This document shows positions 20,546 through 32,470 of a stretch of 64,000 nt of DNA, piece by piece. The position numbers and the translations under genes were made by a program. The first letter of the stretch is position 1. The number at the start of each line of letters is the position of its first letter. The notes beneath the pieces are model-generated. The model searched no databases, had not been told where the DNA came from, and saw only the letters and a program-made list of their open reading frames with translations. This DNA comes from Phyllostachys edulis. Its lineage: Eukaryota > Streptophyta > Magnoliopsida > Poales > Poaceae. The stretch covers positions 97,690,288 to 97,754,287 of the forward strand of contig CM070546.1 of the NCBI GenBank assembly GCA_036346405.1. The letters are read 5' to 3'.

Positions 20546-22543
20546 TGTGGATATCATGGGGATATGCTTGAGATCTTAGGATGATGTTACAATTGGCAAT
20601 GTCGTTCACGGTTTGTCGAATTGCGTGTTTTCGGCAAAGCTCTAGGTCTGTCAGGCCTCTAGCGGTCTGACCGGCCATGGTGGCGGTCAGACCGGCCATG
20701 CCTTGTGTGGTTTTTCTGGAGTGGTGGCTGGCGGTTAGACCGACCAGGGTGGCGGTCAGACCGGCCATTTTAATGTCTTTGGATTTTGGAGCTGGGCCAA
20801 AAATAGAGGGTGTAGGCAAGTGAGAGGGTTCTTCTGCACTTATTCTCATAATTTTTGGAGCTTCCAGGCAAAAGTTCTATTGGTTTGAAAATTCCAGTAA
20901 GTTTCGTATTTCCAGGGAGGAAATTTGGCTAAGTCCCAACTGAGCGGTCAGACTGGCCAATAGGTGGCGGTCAGACCGGCCAAAGTGGCGGCCTGACCGA
21001 TTTTGGTCTGTTCATCGGCCAATCGGTGGCGATGATCGTTGGGTTAGGTCAAGTTCATGGGTTTCATGGCATATGTGTTGCATGATGCATGTTTTGACTA
21101 ACGTGGGTCAAGTTGCGAAGAACTTGTTCCCGGAAACGATTTCTTGGTCTATGTTTGTGCAGGTTGCTTGGAGGTCAACGACGGTCAACGGCGAGGATGA
21201 TCGGGACTAGGCTTGGAGAGCTGAGGTCGAGAATGATCGGGGATACCGGGTGAGGTCAATGGGTTCAAGCATGGCGCAGAATGGACAAGGATGACCGAAC
21301 AGGCGATTCGGTCGACGGTTGGATCAAGCGGCACGGGCTCGCAAGTGCCATGGTGGTTTGATTGGGAGTCGGATGGGAGACTTGCGACATGGAGAGAGCC
21401 GCAGGATCAACCTACACGTGGTGAAGCATGGATGTGTTTCACGCAGTTGGGACTCGGTCTTTGCAAAAAGATCGAGGAGGGGGTATTTTGGTAATTTTAC
21501 CAAATACCGCCTTGGTGACCTTTTGCCAAATCACGGCGCAAGATGGCGCAAGGTGAAGTGGATTAGGTCAAGAGATGAAGACGACGCTTTAAAACGCGTG
21601 CGTATGTGACCCGTTTGTGTGTGGGCTTTAACGGGGGCCTATTATGGTTCAATCTTCTAGAAGGTGAAGCCTCCACTATAAATAGAGGAGGGAGGTAGCT
21701 GCACCCCTTCAACCCTTTTATTGTGTTTGAAACCCTAGTTTTGCTTAGGGAGAGGATTAGTGGAGGTTAGGGTTCTAGAGAGTTGGATTGGATTTCGTGC
21801 TCATGTATTGAGTCTTTGTCCTCCATTGTTGGAGTGGCTGTAAACCAATACCAAATCAAATCAATCCAAAGAGAGTTCTCTCAAGATGAATCTATTCTCT
21901 CTTTTTCTCTCTATTTGGTGATTTGGTGTCTTTCTTTGATCCACGAGTTTTTGCTTGGTTTCTTAGCTTGATTTAACTTACTGTGACTTGTGGGAACCCC
22001 ATCTAAGATCATCTCGATCATCAATTACCCATGAGCAAGTCTCTAGATCATATTTCGATTCTTACTCAGTTTTTTACCATACTTTGTTCAAACTGCAAAA
22101 GATAGGAACCTTGGCTTGGATTTCTGCGATCCTTGATTGGAATAGGTTCACAATATCTTTGAGAAGGTGTGTGTCAAGTTTCGTGGAGTTTGTTCTCACA
22201 GATCAAAAGTTAGATCGATTTGAGTTTCGGTTTTTGGGCTGTTCATACTGTTCTGGACAAAATCGGTCAGACTAATTTTAGAACGCCGGTCAGACCGCTC
22301 TGAGATCCGGTCAAACCGCCATATGAAAATTGATCTGACCACTCAGCCTCTGATTTGAGATTCTTTTGATCTATTGCTTTGGGGTTTTTAGTTTGGATTC
22401 AATACAAGTCTTCCGCTGTACTTGTAGATTGATCTTCATAGCTTTCATAGCTATTGGAGTAAAATTGGTGTTGAATCCATCCTTTATGAAAAAGTGAGCG
22501 TGCTCCTATTCACCCCCCCTCTAGTCGCCTTTTCAGTCCAACA
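20546..22543 (+). repeat. 3' LTR of the SIRE-like copia element
   Basis: It starts TGTGGATATC just after a polypurine tract and ends GTCCAACA. The tail carries the caccccccctctagtcgcc block typical of SIRE/Angela-type LTRs. Its length of about 2.0 kb is large, as is usual for this clade. Confidence 0.75.
20655..21030. repeat. CGGTCAGACCGGCC repeats in the copia LTR
   Basis: The near-palindrome ggcggtcagaccggcca occurs at about 20,687, 20,751 and 20,966, with weaker copies (gcggtctgaccggcc, ggcggttagaccgacc, gcggtcagactggcc) between. Similar words return at 22,265-22,340. The core CGGTC-A-GACCG is self-complementary. Confidence 0.8.
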
Positions 22544-22550
22544 AAAGGAA

Positions 22551-25500
22551 TACATAGTACTGCTATTGGGCAGCAAAGAGGGGGATACACTACCAATATA
22601 AACAAGAACAAGTTTCAAACAGGCCAAAACACCCATAAGAAGGAAGTTGAAAACAAGACTCAAACTCCTTTTGTTCCTGGAGTTTGTAAATACTGTGGGG
22701 GTAAGGGGTTTCTTGGGCATAGATGCAAGTAGTATCAAAGTATGAATCTAATGGTCTCAGAAGAGGGTGATGATAACAAGCAAATTGATGAATCCGATGG
22801 GAATCCACCAAAAGCTAAAGAAGAATCACTCTCTAACCCAGAAGTTGAAGAACAATTGATGCAGATTTCTATTCATGCTACGAAAGGGTTAAGTCTGACC
22901 ACTACTTATACACTCACTATATGCATAGCAGGGAGGAGAGGAGTAGCACTTTTGGATAGTTGCAGTACCCACACGTTCATTTATTTGAAGTTTGTCCTCA
23001 AAATTGCTTGCAAGGTTCAGAGTAACTCATTACAAAAGGTCACAGTAGCAGAGGGAGGAGTGATTATGACTGGAGCTCATATACTACACATTGAGTATTT
23101 TATTAATGGACAAGGTTTTACTAATTCTTTCAAGGTATTGCAGTTAAAAGGATATGATGTAGTGTTGGGTTGTGATTGGATATATAGACACAACCGTATA
23201 AACATAGACCTCAAAAACAGGAAGTTGTCCATCAAGAAAGAAGGAGAAACAGAAGTGATTTTGGAGGAATATACCCATTCTAATTACCGGTTGGGGTTGT
23301 TGAACTACCATACCCTTAACAAGTTATCTAGGAAGGGGATTTCAGGATATGTGATATAATTACAAGGCAAGGAAGAAAAACAGGAGACCAACAAAGTACC
23401 ACCCTCTTATCAAGATCTGCTTCAGAAGTATAGTGATGTGTTTCGAGAACCTCAAGGATTACCACCTGAAAGAAGTTGTGATCATCAAATCCCCACAAAA
23501 GGAGTGGAACCTCCCAATGTAAGACCTTATAGAGTACCACATCAGCAAAAAGATGAAATGGACCGACAAGTTCAGGGAATGCTGGAATCTACCATCATCA
23601 GACCAAGTGACAGTCCCTATGCCTCACTAGCAATTTTAGTTAAGAAGAAGGATGGGTCATGGAGGTTATGCATTGACTACCGAAAATTGAATACTCAAAC
23701 TGTTAAGAATAAATACCCAATACCAGTTATTGAAGATCTGCTTGATGAATTATATGGGGCTACCATTTTCAGTAAGTTGGACTTGAGATCAGGGTACCAC
23801 CGAATCAGGATGAGCCAAGGTGACATCCCTAAAACTGCATTCAGGACATATTTAGGCCACTATGAATACCTAGTCATGCCATTTGGCTTAACAAATGCTC
23901 CTACAACATTTCAATCTTTGATGAACAATGTTTTTGCCAACTACTTGAGGAAATTCATTTTAGTTTTCTTTGATGACATTATTATCTATAGTAGAGATGA
24001 CAAAGAACACCTTCAGCACCTCACTGTAGTGTTAGAGTTATTGAGACATCATCAGCTCTATGCTAAACTAAACAAATGTGTGATTGCCACCCCTCAAGTT
24101 GTGTATTTAGGGCATGTGATTTTTGGAGATGGAGTAGCCACTAACCCTTATAAGATTAGTGCCATCAAGGATTGGCCAAGACCCAAGGATGTATCTCAAT
24201 TAAGGATTTTTCTGGGAATGGCCGGCTATTACAGAAGATTTGTCAAGAATTATGGGCTCATTTGTAGACAACTGCATGACATGTTAAAGAAGGAAAGTTT
24301 TGATTGGAAAGAGTCACAAGGTGAGGCCTTCGAGAAGCTAAAAATTGGATTGATAACCTCTCTAGTGATGACATTACCCAACTTCTCTAAAGTCTTTACA
24401 GTGGAGACTGATGCCAGTGGATCTAGAATTGGGGGAGTTTTGATGCAGAGGGGGAGACCTACAGCATACTTCAGTAAAACTTTGGGAGTAAAATCATTAG
24501 CTTTGTCCACTTATGACAAGGAGGCTATGGCAATTCTTGAAGCCCACAAAAGGTGGAGACATTACTCCTTGGGTGTCAATTGTTAATCAAAACAGATCAG
24601 CAAAGTCTCAAGTTCATGACAGATCAGAAAGTTTCTGAAGGTATACAACATAAGTTGATGTTGAAACTGTTGGAGTTCAACTATGCTATAGAATACAAGA
24701 AGGGAAAGGAGAATAGAGTAGCTGATGCTTTATCAAGGAAAGATGCTCCTAATGTGATGGCGATAACTATGGCTGTACCCACTTGGATGGAATTAGTGTA
24801 AAATAGTTATCGGCATGATACTCATTGCAAGGAACTGAGAGAGCAGTTAGCCTTAACACCAAACCCTGAGTCAGGTTATACCTACCATTCTGGAGTATTG
24901 AGATACAAAGGGAGGATCTATGTTGGCAATGACACTAAATTGAAACAAAATATTATCAGCTCCTTACACACATCTGTGGTTGGAGGTCACTCAGGTAGAG
25001 TAGCAACATATCAAAGGATTAAGAGCCTCTTCTATTGGCCTAGAATGAAGAAGAAGATTCATGTATTTATCCAGGAGTGTGCGGTGTGTCAACTATCAAA
25101 ATCTGAGCATTGTCATTACCTAGGCCTATTAGACCCTCTGCTGGTTCCTGATATAGCATGGACTCATATATCGATGGATTTCATTGAAGGGATGCCCAAC
25201 TCAAAAGGGAAGGAGGTAATATTCGTAGTGGTCGACATATTTACTAAATATGCACATTTCATTCCACTCTCTCATCCCTATTCAGTTCAGTCAGTCACAC
25301 AAGCATTCATTGACAATGTATTCAAGTTTCATGGATTTCCAATAGCAATTGTATCAGATAGGGACAGGATATTCACTAGCAAGTTATGGCAAGAATTATT
25401 TAAAGCTTTGAAAGTGCAATTAAGATTTAGTACTGCTTACCATCCTTAGTCTGATGGACAAACATAGAAGGTTAACCAATGTGTGGAATCCTACCTAAGA

Positions 25501-26244
25501 TGCGTGGCATTCCAAGAGCCTAGAAAATGGCTATCATGGTTATCCTTGTCAGAATGGTGGTATAATTCTACCTTTCATACTTCATTGAAGATAACACCAT
25601 TCCAGGCTTTATACAGGTTTCCTCCACCATTGATAAATGAACTAGCAGTCCTCGGCCCTGAAGATGAAGAGGCTAAGAACTTCCTGGAGGCAAAACAAGA
25701 GATGCTGCATAGACTTAAGGAAAATTTGGCTCAAGCTCAATCTAGAATGAAGAAATATGCTGATCTTAATAGAAGTGAAAGGTAGTTCATGGTGGGAGAT
25801 ATGGTTTATTTGAAGATGCAACCATATCGAACAGCAGCCTTTGGATTCCGACAGTCCTTGAAACTCATTAGCAAATTTTATGGACCCTTTAGAATTATGT
25901 AGAAAGTGGGTAAGGTTGCTTACCAGTTACAGTTACCTCAAGGAGTGGGGATACACCCCGTTTTTCATGTAAGCCAACTTAAAAAACATGTCGGAGAAAA
26001 AGTAGTACCAAGTGTTGATTTACCATTGGTTGGCCAAGACGGAAAGATCAAAACTGAACCAATGCAAGTGTTGGAGACAAGAGCCTTGCCCATGAATAAA
26101 GAGCTTGTAACTCAATGGCTAGTTCAATGGGTCAATTTATCACTAGAGAGTGCGTCATGGGAAGATGCTAATTTCATTAAGGCAACTTTTCCTGATTTCT
26201 ATTCCAAAACCATCAGATCGTGGTTCTTAGATTCTGCAACTTGA
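22551..26244 (+). pseudogene. Gypsy gag-pol remnant (Reina-like chromovirus)
   Basis: Domain order: zinc knuckle CKYCGGKGFLGHRC near 22,690; protease with LLDSCSTHTFI near 22,960; RT with the IPVIEDLLDELYG, KLDLRSGYHRIRM and FFDDIIIYS catalytic motifs (23,640-24,000); RNase H with VETDASGSRIGGVL near 24,410; integrase with an H-H-C-C region (HTSVVGGHSG, CAVCQLSK) and the core SMDFIEGMP; and a C-terminal chromodomain-like segment (near 26,080-26,190, WEDANFI). Interruptions: TAG after the knuckle, TAA near 23,357, a frameshift near 24,580, and TAGs near 24,800, 25,448, 25,467, 25,783 and 25,901, most where glutamine is expected. It cannot be translated intact. Confidence 0.9.
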
Positions 26245-26272
26245 GACAAGCTGGAAGCTCAGAAGGAGGCAC

Positions 26273-26618
26273 TGTCAGAACTTGTATTGGATACTGAAGA
26301 AGTTCAGATTGAAGGCTGGACCAAGCGATGGAGGGAGATGGACTTCATTGAACTCAAACGATCTAGATTTGTCCATATCGGTTGGATATGAGATCCACGA
26401 TCAAAATGTGTCTTAATATTTACTATTTTCATCTGTTAGTTTCAAATTACCATGAATAGTAATTCTCACGGGAATATGCTCTCAATAGAGCTGTAACTCT
26501 GAATTTTACCTTTAGGACAAGTCGTACTCTTATAAACCATGAAAACAGAATGAGAAAGGCATAATGCCATTATTCCAAACCCTAGTTAGTTCTTAGTGTT
26601 AGCTTTTATCCCATAACA
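26273..26618 (+). repeat. 3' LTR of the Reina-like element
   Basis: 346 bp, TGTCAGAACTTG to CCCATAACA, directly after the polypurine tract. The first 137 bp match the fragment at 17,444. Confidence 0.85.
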
Positions 26619-26766
26619 CTTTCCCCAAATCCTCCAGATTCAATCTGGGATCTAACACGGAGCCGGCAGTCCATGGATCGACCGGTCGAGACGGCGAAGG
26701 AACTGAGCAGGGGAAACAAAAGGAACAAAAACCCATCAGATCGAGAGGACGTTTCCGTGGAATCGT
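26619..26766 (-). other. Candidate 5' exon of the disrupted host gene
   Basis: This is host sequence trapped between two retrotransposons. On the minus strand a tract ttttgtttcccctgctcag (a strong 3' splice site) is followed by an open exon at 26,702-26,619. One frame reads RPVDPWTAGSVLDPRLNLE. Spliced across the gypsy insertion it continues into 17,443-17,399 without a stop in that frame. An ATG at 26,729 (MGFCSF) is in the same frame but lies in the presumed intron. The frame is not proven. Confidence 0.4.
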
Positions 26767-27554
26767 TGTCGGACCCGGGAGTAACACCCTAAATCCTCTG
26801 TACATTTCTTAACTAGTTCCATGATCAGTAGCTAGTTCACACAGTAAATAGATATGGTAACATCCATAAATTGCACAACTTTATTAAATAAATAACAACA
26901 GAGTTTATTACAAGAAAGGCTTACAAGCCAACATTAAAGAACACAGCGGAAGACGAAGAAGTAGTGGAGTCCAACTGATCTGCCACAGGCAATTGACTGG
27001 GGTAGCGGCGTAGTCATCGGGATCCACACCAGTAGCAAAGTCCTTCTCCTCTAAAATTTATTTGCATTAAGCAAGGATGAGCACAACTTCCGTGCTCGCA
27101 AGTTACACCCAATAACAGAGTTAATGCATGCATGGATATTAACAAGGAAGGCTTATAGGGTTATTTGTTGTAACATCCCAAAGTGCTGTTACCAAAATAA
27201 AAATAAATAAAGATATTATTTGATTGGAATTTCTAAAATTTGAAAGAGTTTTATCGCTTTATTTGAATTTATGAAGTTTTAAAAGTCAAAAATAAAATTT
27301 ATTAAAGTTTTGGAAGTTTTAAAAGTCAAAAATAAAATTTTAATTAATTTCTAGATTTTTTTTGAAATTTAAAAGCTTTTCCTAATTATTTTAAAGCTAA
27401 AATAAATTATGTGCAAAAACTATTACCAATTATATGTTGGAAGTATTTTATTTAAGTCCAAAATAACTCTAGAAATTTCTGTGAATTTTTCTAGAAAATT
27501 TGGACTCTATTTGCTATTTTCTAAAGCCTAAATGAATTACTATAATTATTTTAA

Positions 27555-28590
27555 TTGAGAAATGATTTTAAAATCCCTAATTTACTTTGGGCCGAAACTT
27601 CCCCGGCCCGCTCCTATTCCTTCTTGCTCGCAGCCCACATGGCCCATTTCCATTCCACGCGGCGTCTGTCACCGGTTTCTCCGTCTTGCGATCTCGTGTC
27701 GAGATCAAGATCGGGCCTTGACCAGCGCTTTCTCTTCCCTTTCCTCCATCTCGCTGCAGGTGGGCCCACCCGCATGGGCCTTCTTCCTCCCTGCCTTTCT
27801 TCCTCGCGTAGCCAAGCCAAGCCGCCGCCATTAGCGGCACGCAAGAGCTCAGTTGCCGCCGAGTTTTTCGCCTCCTCCCTTCATGGTTTCGCGCGCATTA
27901 AATTCTTCACATCACGCTGCTTCCCTCTCCGGCCGTTACCCCTTCATTCACGCGCAGAATCAACAGAATCACGCCGTCACAGCTGAGATCACCACGCCGC
28001 CGATCTCCTCGCTCCGACCTCCTCTGCCCCTATAAAAGGGAGCATGAGGTGCGCCTTCTCCTCCTCATCCAAACCCCACGACTCATCCTTCCTCTCCTCT
28101 CCTCTTCTCGCCGGATTTGGAGCTTTTCCCACCGGCGGCCACCATTCCTTCCGCCGCCTCTAGAGCCTCCGTCGATGACACCCCGGCCCTGCAACCACCA
28201 CCAATGACTTCGCTGCATCGTCGCCTATGCCATGCGCATGTTGCGCTCACCGGAGCGCCGTCAGAGCCGCTGCGCCATCGGAGGCCGATCCTCACCGCCG
28301 CCGTTTCTGTCGCGCCCTAGTGCCGCCGTAGTGAGCACCTTAACCCTCACGCCCTCCTCTAACCATAGAGCACCTCGCCAGCCACCGCCGTGCTGCCCTT
28401 CGCCGGCGAGCCGCGGGCCAGGAGCGCCACCGCCTTGTGCCTCCGTGGCATGGTAGCCACCTCGGCGCCACGTGGGCACCATGTCGGCCAAAAAGGCCTT
28501 GTCACCGCACGAGTGTCACGCCCACGTGGCACTTCCACCATGTCGTGGGCCCCATGTGTCAGCGGCTCCACCTTTTTCTTTTCCGAATTA
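27555..28590 (+). other. GC-rich upstream and leader region of LTR F (no real gene)
   Basis: Open frames up to 143 codons occur here on both strands but are not conserved as frames in E, where the same region (39,380-40,240) has different frames. They reflect GC-rich composition. This covers the LTR promoter and untranslated leader. Confidence 0.6.
28031..28037 (+). promoter_or_regulatory. LTR promoter TATA box in F
   Basis: tataaaa, followed by gggagcatgagg, sits downstream of a GC-rich region. The same block is present in E on the minus strand (39,808-39,814). Position in the LTR and conservation between the two copies support a promoter role. Confidence 0.6.
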
Positions 28591-28888
28591 AAATAATTCT
28601 GAATTTCGGGAAAATCCTTTAATTCATCATTTCATGTGAATTGTTAAATTCCCGGTGTTCGTTCTCCTTCATACGAATTCCGATTTCATCGATTCAAATT
28701 TCTAAATTAATATAAATTCAAGATCTAGCTAACTAAACTAAAATTATTTAATTTGGAGTTCATTTGAATTCTATTTTGAATTTTGTTTGAATTTGGCTTA
28801 TTTTCGCGTATAGATTTCGACGACTTCGGAGAGTCAGATTTCGACGCCGTTTGAGAGCAACTAACCAAGCAAGGCAAGTTATACCTTT

Positions 28889-31412
28889 TAACAACTTGAG
28901 AAGACATAACCTCAAGTTAAATCTGGAAAAGTGTGTGTTCGGAGTTTCTTTGAAAACCGCTTGGTTTCCTAGTTTCGCTAGAGGTATTGAAGCTAATCCA
29001 AAGCCAAAAATTGCGGCCATCGACCGATCGCCCTCCGACCACGAAGAAGGAAGTCCAAAACTAATCGGGTCAGATGTCGTCGTAAGCCGTTCATAGCAAG
29101 ATTAGGGAAAAAGGATTACCTTTCTTTAAACTTCTTGGAAACATGGGAGTTTCGAGTGGACTAAAGAGGCAAACGATGCCTTTGAGGAACTCAAAAGTAC
29201 CTTACGAGTACCGGTCTTAGTTTCTCCGAGATCGGAGAAACATTGCTAATTTACGTGGCGGCAACACCACCACGCAGTTAGCGGTGTCTTGGTTGTAGAA
29301 AGGAATAATATCCAACGACCGGTCTATTACGTAGCGAAGTCTTACATGGACCAAAGGAAAGATACCCACAGTACAAAAGTTGCTCTATGGCCTCCTTATG
29401 TCTTCAAGGAAGCTAAGGCACTACTTTCGAGCCCACAAAGTGGTCGTACCTACGGATATCCCCTTGGTCAAGTCCTTGAAACAGGAATCATCGGGACGAA
29501 TAGCCAAATGGGCGGTCGAGCTAGGGCGTTCGATCTCCATTTTATTTCACGAACGACAATAAAGTCCTGTGCAATAGCGTAATTCATTGCGAATGGACAA
29601 ACCTCGAACCCACCCAAGGACCCGAGTACGAACACCACGACGAGTGGACAATGTATTCGGCGGTTCCTTGATGTTACAAGGATCGGGGTGGAGTGGTCTT
29701 GATATCCCCATCTTGGCGAACACATCAAGTCGCCATCCAAGAATTTTCCCGCCACCAATAATGTGGCGAGAATATGAAGGTTTATCGGCGGGACTCGAGC
29801 GACTCGTTAAGCTCGGGATTCGTAGATTACTAGTGAAAGGCGATTCTCAACTAGTAGCGAATCAAGTGGGGAAAGAGTATCAATGCTCGAGTACCAAGAT
29901 GTCATCTTATCTCGCGAAGTACGAAAACTTGAAAAGCACTTCTTCGGTTTTCGGATCCAACATATTCCTAGAAAGGAAAACTTTCTGGCGCATCAGGTTA
30001 GCACGGATGGCCTCCACGAGGTCGACCGTCTCCGCCTTGGAGTTTTTCTCGAGCAACTCAATTCACCCTCGGTAGTTGAGCTTTCCGAGAACATACATGA
30101 TTCTTTGCAAGTTGAACAAACTAATCAAGGAAACATGGATGCTCCACAGTCGTTGACGAGTTGGCGCCATCACGATCACGGTAGAGATCGGATGACATCG
30201 ATCTACAATTATCTTCAAAGATGACACAATTCCAGAAGATGATGTAGAGGCCGATCAGATAGCACGAAAAGCCAAATCATACACTCTAATCGAACGTATC
30301 TTGTATAAACGAGGATCTCATGGAGTGTTGATGAGATGCATATCTCAAACGGATGGCATTAGATTGCTAACCGAAATCCATGAAGGCGTCAGGAGCACAC
30401 CATTCCTCTGAACCCACAGTCGGTAAAGCCTTCCAAGAAGGCTATTCTCGCCAACCGCCTTCATGATGCAAAAGAGCTTGTGACGAAGTGTGTACAATGT
30501 CGGTTTCATAGTCGACAAGTACATCGGCCAAAGACAAGCCTTACAAACAATTCCTCTTTCTTGGCCTTTTGCAACCTGGGACTAGACATTCTGGACCTTT
30601 CCCAAGAGCACCGGGGCTTGAATTCCTTTTCGTCATGATTGACACGTTTACAAAATGGATTGAAGCCGAGCGGTTGTTCAAATAACAACCGAGGCCGCTA
30701 AGAGATTTCTCTTGAAAAATGTGATCACGCGATTTGGTGTACCCAACAGTATCATCACAGACAATGGTTCCCGCCTCTCCGGAATAATTCCGTGAGTTCT
30801 GCGATGAACTTAGTGTCAAAATTCATTTTGCTTCATTGCACATCCGCAGAGCAATGGAGCGATTGAGCGGACTAATGGTATCCTTATGCGAGGATCAAAC
30901 GCCGAGTATTCGACCGATTAATCAAACGGTCAGCGCTTGGGTTAAAGAACTTCCCTACGTGTTATGGACCGTTCGAACCCGCGACCGATCGTGCGGCCGT
31001 GAAACTCCATTCTTTTGGTTTATGGTGCTTTGAAGCCATGCTTCCTCCGAACTCAAAATTGGCTCGCCGAATCGATCGTTTTGACGAAAATGATCGAATG
31101 AACGACGACTTCGACGACGCCGATTTCCTTGAAAACAACGAAAACCAAGCCCTTATACGATCGGCGGCCTACCAACAAGCCATGCGAAGGTACCATAGTC
31201 GTAAGGTGCGACCTCATGACCTTGTCAGAGGTGATCCGTTCTCGAAAAATTCAGAGCCAAACAAATCGCAATAAACTTTCTCCTAAATGGGAAGGTCCTT
31301 ACATCGTGGTCGAAGTAACCCGACCGTGTTCCGTCTGATCGGCTATGTCCGATGGGCAAATTTTGTCAAATTCTTGGAACATCGATCAATTGCGTAAGTT
31401 CTATGTTTAATT
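28889..31412 (+). pseudogene. Tat-like gypsy pol remnant (RT end, RNase H, archaeal-type RNase H, integrase)
   Basis: Split frames read NLRRHNLKLNLEKCVFGVS (RT thumb side, 28,890), FEELKSTLRVPVL (about 29,180), an RNase H remnant (VLVVERN, RPVYYVAKSY), then YEGLSAGLERLVKLGIRRL and KGDSQLVANQV (about 29,780-29,860), the signature of the additional RNase H. Integrase core pieces are VMIDTFTKWIEAE and FGVPNSIITDNGS (30,630-30,770), followed by DRFDENDRMNDDFDDADF and LSPKWEGPYIVVEV near the C-terminus (31,080-31,320). There are many frameshifts and stops. Not functional. Confidence 0.82.
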
Positions 31413-32470
31413 TTCATTCTTTCATTTCTTTCAATTTCAATTTCATTAAATTCATTAATTAATTAAGAAGTGCAACCTTGCTTATATATATACACCTACA
31501 TTCTCGTCGCTTATTATTGTTAGTCCGGTGGGAGAAGACATTTTTCTCTCGATATCCTTTATAAGGATCTCTCGATACTCTATGGTCCTAGTCGTGAGCA
31601 TTTTTTTCAAATGATTCCCACGCGACTACACTTTTTTTTTTAAGAAAATGAGTAATCGAGCACCACACAACTACCTATCTCATGAATGATATGCTTACGA
31701 TTTTGAAGATTATGCTTTATTATTTCACGATTCGGTCTATTCTTGTCAGCTCTTGGTCGGACACGGAAAGCCTCCTAGTCGAAGTCTCTCCTTTTCACAT
31801 GCGTGGTCACGCTTAATCGAAGGAGCTTCCTAGCGACGGTTCTTTTCTTACGATCCTCGCTACCGATCGGATACGAAATTTGAACACGCTTTCAAGAAAT
31901 GTGTCGATGCCTTCGTGTCTTAGCATTAGTTCCACCAGATTATGGGACAATAGATATAAACAAAGTTCACTTATAATTTGTTGCATACATATTTGCATTT
32001 CTTCTTATGTCAAGTTTGACAAAGTCTTTTTCCGACCATATATAGTGTTTTTGATTGGTATTTCCATTATGACAAACAAAGATCTATAACTAGTCGAAAT
32101 CATACTGTTAGTCCCGACCACATTTGATTTCCTAGTCTCAAGAACGATCGCTTTTGTCTTACATGTCCAAACATACCTTCAAAACTCACATACATGGTTA
32201 TGACCTCTTTTTATTCTCTTTCTTGGCTCACCGCTTGCGAAGAACGTTCTTCTACTATCAAGCGAATGGGCTAGGAAATATACGAGAATTTTAAAAAGTC
32301 AAACAGATAAACAAAAGCTTTGTCAATGACATAAAAGGTAAGTTTTCATGGATATTCAAATATTTTTACACTTGCAGAACCTACTCTAAGAAATATTCCT
32401 GCTTAACTCTCGCTTGTCGGAGATTCGACCTCCATCTCCTCTACAACTATATCTCCGAGTGGCCCGAGTT
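31413..32470. other. Spacer between pol and the antisense gene in element G
   Basis: AT-rich non-coding DNA; I see no supported gene. Confidence 0.4.

Larger units (their letters stand above)
17581..22543 (+). mobile_element. 5'-truncated copia retrotransposon, SIRE/Maximus-like
   Basis: It begins in the middle of reverse transcriptase and continues through RNase H, a long non-coding region with several aagggggag tracts, and a 2.0-kb 3' LTR ending CAGTCCAACA at 22,543. LTR, gag, protease, integrase and half of RT are absent. Because both this element and the gypsy LTR are cut at the same point, one deletion probably removed both. Confidence 0.85.
17444..26618 (+). mobile_element. Gypsy retrotransposon, chromovirus (Reina-like), with internal copia replacement
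   Basis: The left LTR fragment starts TGTCAGAACTTG at 17,444. It matches the start of the right LTR (26,273-26,618) for 137 bp and then stops at 17,580, where copia sequence begins. Gypsy internal sequence resumes at about 22,544 with the gag zinc knuckle and runs through protease, RT, RNase H, integrase and a chromodomain-like tail, followed by a polypurine tract (cagaaggaggcac). The rest of the 5' LTR, the primer-binding site and most of gag are missing. The outer flanks (tggag and ctttc) are not a TSD. Confidence 0.85.

Noticed and set aside
27555..28590. Several 60-143-codon ORFs on both strands in GC-rich DNA
   Set aside because: They are in LTR F upstream and leader sequence, and the corresponding part of LTR E does not keep the same frames.
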